From Psychroflexus sp. (GTDB lineage: Bacteria > Bacteroidota > Bacteroidia > Flavobacteriales > Flavobacteriaceae): DNA of 6,765 nucleotides. The notes below the pieces were generated by a model. That model made no database searches. It saw nothing but the letters and a program-made list of their open reading frames with translations, and was not told the origin of the DNA. Positions 5,272 to 6,765 of this stretch are shown piece after piece (the stretch's first letter is position 1; every line of letters starts with the position of its first letter). The position numbers and the translations under genes are program-made. The stretch covers positions 1 through 6,765 of the forward strand of contig SKIG01000202.1 of the NCBI GenBank assembly GCA_007116535.1, read 5' to 3'.

Positions 5272-6765
5272 TTATTTGATAAATCGTAAAATTAAAAATT
5301 CAGCGAACATAAAAATCAATGCAAAAATAAGAAACCATTGCCAAAGCTCATTCATTTTTGGTTGTATACGTAATTCTTCTTTCCATTTTTTTGCATTGGT
5401 AAAGAAATTTTCTGCTTCAAAAGATACATCAAAATACAGGGTATTACTTTGATTGCGGGCATAATTGAAACTTATATACCCTAATGATCTATTTTCAAAT
5501 AAAATTTCAAAATTTCCTGCTGTTGAAGGATAAAAATCTGCAAAAACGAGTATTCCATCATTTGTAGCCTGTTGTTTGGGAATAAAATTTTGTTCTTCTT
5601 TTTGCAATTTCAACACCTTCTCCGAAGTGCTTTCTAATGGGATTTTGATGCTTTTCCCACTTTCAATTTCTAATGAAATCCTATCGTTTCCGATACTTTG
5701 TAACGCCATTTGATAAAAAATAGGTACTACCAAAGGCGATTTGCGCAGATTACTGTTTCCTAAGTGAATATTCCCAGTAAAAACAAAAACATTATTATTT
5801 TCAAATAAAAATGCTTCGCCATTAGCAAACGATAGTAAACTTTTGACGGGTGAATTCAAAGAATAGTATATTTCAACCGAAGGGTAATCAAAATTGCTAA
5901 AGTCACTTTCAAAAACTCCTTCAAAAAAAGGATGACTTGTACTCACGTTTGTAATGGCTGTTTTGTTTTCAACTTTAGTTTGGAAAGAAGTAAGCTGAAG
6001 TGAATTAAGCAAACTTGAATAACTCAATCTATCTATAGAAGTCGAAGGGATAATACATACATATCCACCACGATTGACAAATTCGCTAATTTGAGAAGAT
6101 TGAACTTGACTAAAGGAAGTAAAATTATCTACAATAAGTAGTTGCGTTTGCTTTAACTCACTGAAATCGAAATCGCTAACCTCGGTTTGTTGATAATCAA
6201 ATCGATTTGTTCTGAAAATTCGCTCTATAAATGTTGCTGCTTCATTTTGAAACAAATGGGTAATTTGAATACTTGTGTTTTCACTTAAAGTAAAAAAATA
6301 ATCCTTATCGTAAAGCAATCCTTCTGCTTCAATTTGCAACTTCCCTTGTTGAATCGGGGTTTTGGAAAGAGGAAGTTGGATTTCTTTGCTGTTTTCTCCT
6401 TTAAAAGTGAGTGTATTTTTAGCGATCATTTTATCTTCATCAGAAATACTCAATACAATTTCTTTAGGATTACTTTCAGAAGAAAGTGCGTTGGTTTTTA
6501 CTTCAATCAGCATTTCTGGCTGAAACACATCTCCTACAATAGAGGCTTTTTCAATCCATGAATTAGTTTTTATTTCAGGAATTAACTGCACAAATGAAGT
6601 GGATGGATTAGATGAAATCAGCTCTTTTAGTTCAGTTTCATCTTCTCCTTCAAAATCAGAAATAAGGATAATTTTACTCGCCTGCGCTTGTTTGGGAATG
6701 GCTGACTTTGCACGTAGTAATTTGTTTTCTAAGGAAAGTGAATTGGCTGTAAATTCAATCTCAAA
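5272..6765 (-). CDS. BatA-like membrane protein, C-terminal part (5' end beyond window)
   Basis: The frame is open to the window edge, giving 497 visible residues of a longer protein; the N-terminus is missing. I recognise it as the Bacteroidota BatA-domain type, which normally begins with an N-terminal BatA anchor of two helices and a von Willebrand A-like domain. What is visible: the end of a vWA-like domain with a beta-strand KIILISDFEGED at about residues 33-44; a beta-rich segment at about 60-175; a class I glutamine amidotransferase-like fold at about 178-360, with LLIVDNF (209-215), RGGYVCIIPS (232-241), SHPFFEGVF (277-285) and LVVPIFYQM (345-353); another beta-rich segment; and a C-terminal transmembrane helix at about 474-494 ending in RFIK. 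I see no amidotransferase Cys-His pair, so that domain is probably structural. A GTG at 6591 could be taken for a start, but upstream codons continue the protein. It leads the operon with the dihydroorotase-like gene 1 nt downstream. Bat proteins are linked to aerotolerance in Bacteroides, but the role here is unknown. Confidence 0.85.
   Translation of the reverse strand, partial: FEIEFTANSLSLENKLLRAKSAIPKQAQASKIILISDFEGEDETELKELISSNPSTSFVQLIPEIKTNSWIEKASIVGDVFQPEMLIEVKTNALSSESNPKEIVLSISDEDKMIAKNTLTFKGENSKEIQLPLSKTPIQQGKLQIEAEGLLYDKDYFFTLSENTSIQITHLFQNEAATFIERIFRTNRFDYQQTEVSDFDFSELKQTQLLIVDNFTSFSQVQSSQISEFVNRGGYVCIIPSTSIDRLSYSSLLNSLQLTSFQTKVENKTAITNVSTSHPFFEGVFESDFSNFDYPSVEIYYSLNSPVKSLLSFANGEAFLFENNNVFVFTGNIHLGNSNLRKSPLVVPIFYQMALQSIGNDRISLEIESGKSIKIPLESTSEKVLKLQKEEQNFIPKQQATNDGILVFADFYPSTAGNFEILFENRSLGYISFNYARNQSNTLYFDVSFEAENFFTNAKKWKEELRIQPKMNELWQWFLIFALIFMFAEFLILRFIK

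Noticed and set aside
6334..6561. Open frame of 75 codons on the + strand inside the BatA-like gene
   Set aside because: It is antisense to a continuous coding region. The Phe- and Arg-rich product shows no family features.

Overview
The window looks like ordinary chromosome from an AT-rich member of the Bacteroidota, most likely Flavobacteriia or a close relative. The evidence is the low GC content, start codons without a clear Shine-Dalgarno sequence, a good match to the Bacteroidota promoter (TTTG, about 20 nt, TAnnTTTG) in front of the first gene, and several protein types typical of that phylum. I see no mobile element, tRNA, rRNA or CRISPR array.

Layout. (1) Positions 1-1327 hold a single-gene transcription unit for the succinyl-CoA synthetase beta subunit (sucC), with its own promoter and a strong intrinsic terminator. 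The alpha subunit gene, sucD, is not next to it. (2) Positions 1328-1609 are an AT-rich intergenic stretch with no recognisable gene, two short inverted repeats and a probable promoter at its right end. (3) Positions 1610-3698 hold a two-gene + strand operon with a 10-nt gap: a Bacteroidota-type hydroxymethylglutaryl-CoA lyase, then a protein of the lysine-ketoglutarate reductase / lysine-forming saccharopine dehydrogenase family. Together they suggest breakdown of the ketogenic amino acids leucine and lysine, feeding acetyl-CoA and acetoacetate towards the TCA cycle. (4) Positions 3695-6765 on the - strand hold a compact three-gene operon, read right to left. It starts with a BatA-like membrane protein cut off by the window edge. 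One nt later comes a dihydroorotase homologue that has lost all four positions where metal-binding His is expected. Four nt after that comes a small three-helix DUF4870/Tic20-like membrane protein.

The two operons meet tail to tail: the last + strand gene and the last - strand gene share a TTAA in which both stop codons lie. No intergenic terminator is possible there.

The most interesting points are the evidently non-catalytic dihydroorotase locked between two membrane-protein genes, the LKR-family enzyme without a visible saccharopine-oxidising partner, and the truncated BatA-like gene, whose only nearby start-like codon (a GTG at 6591) is internal. No obviously new defence or mobile system is visible.
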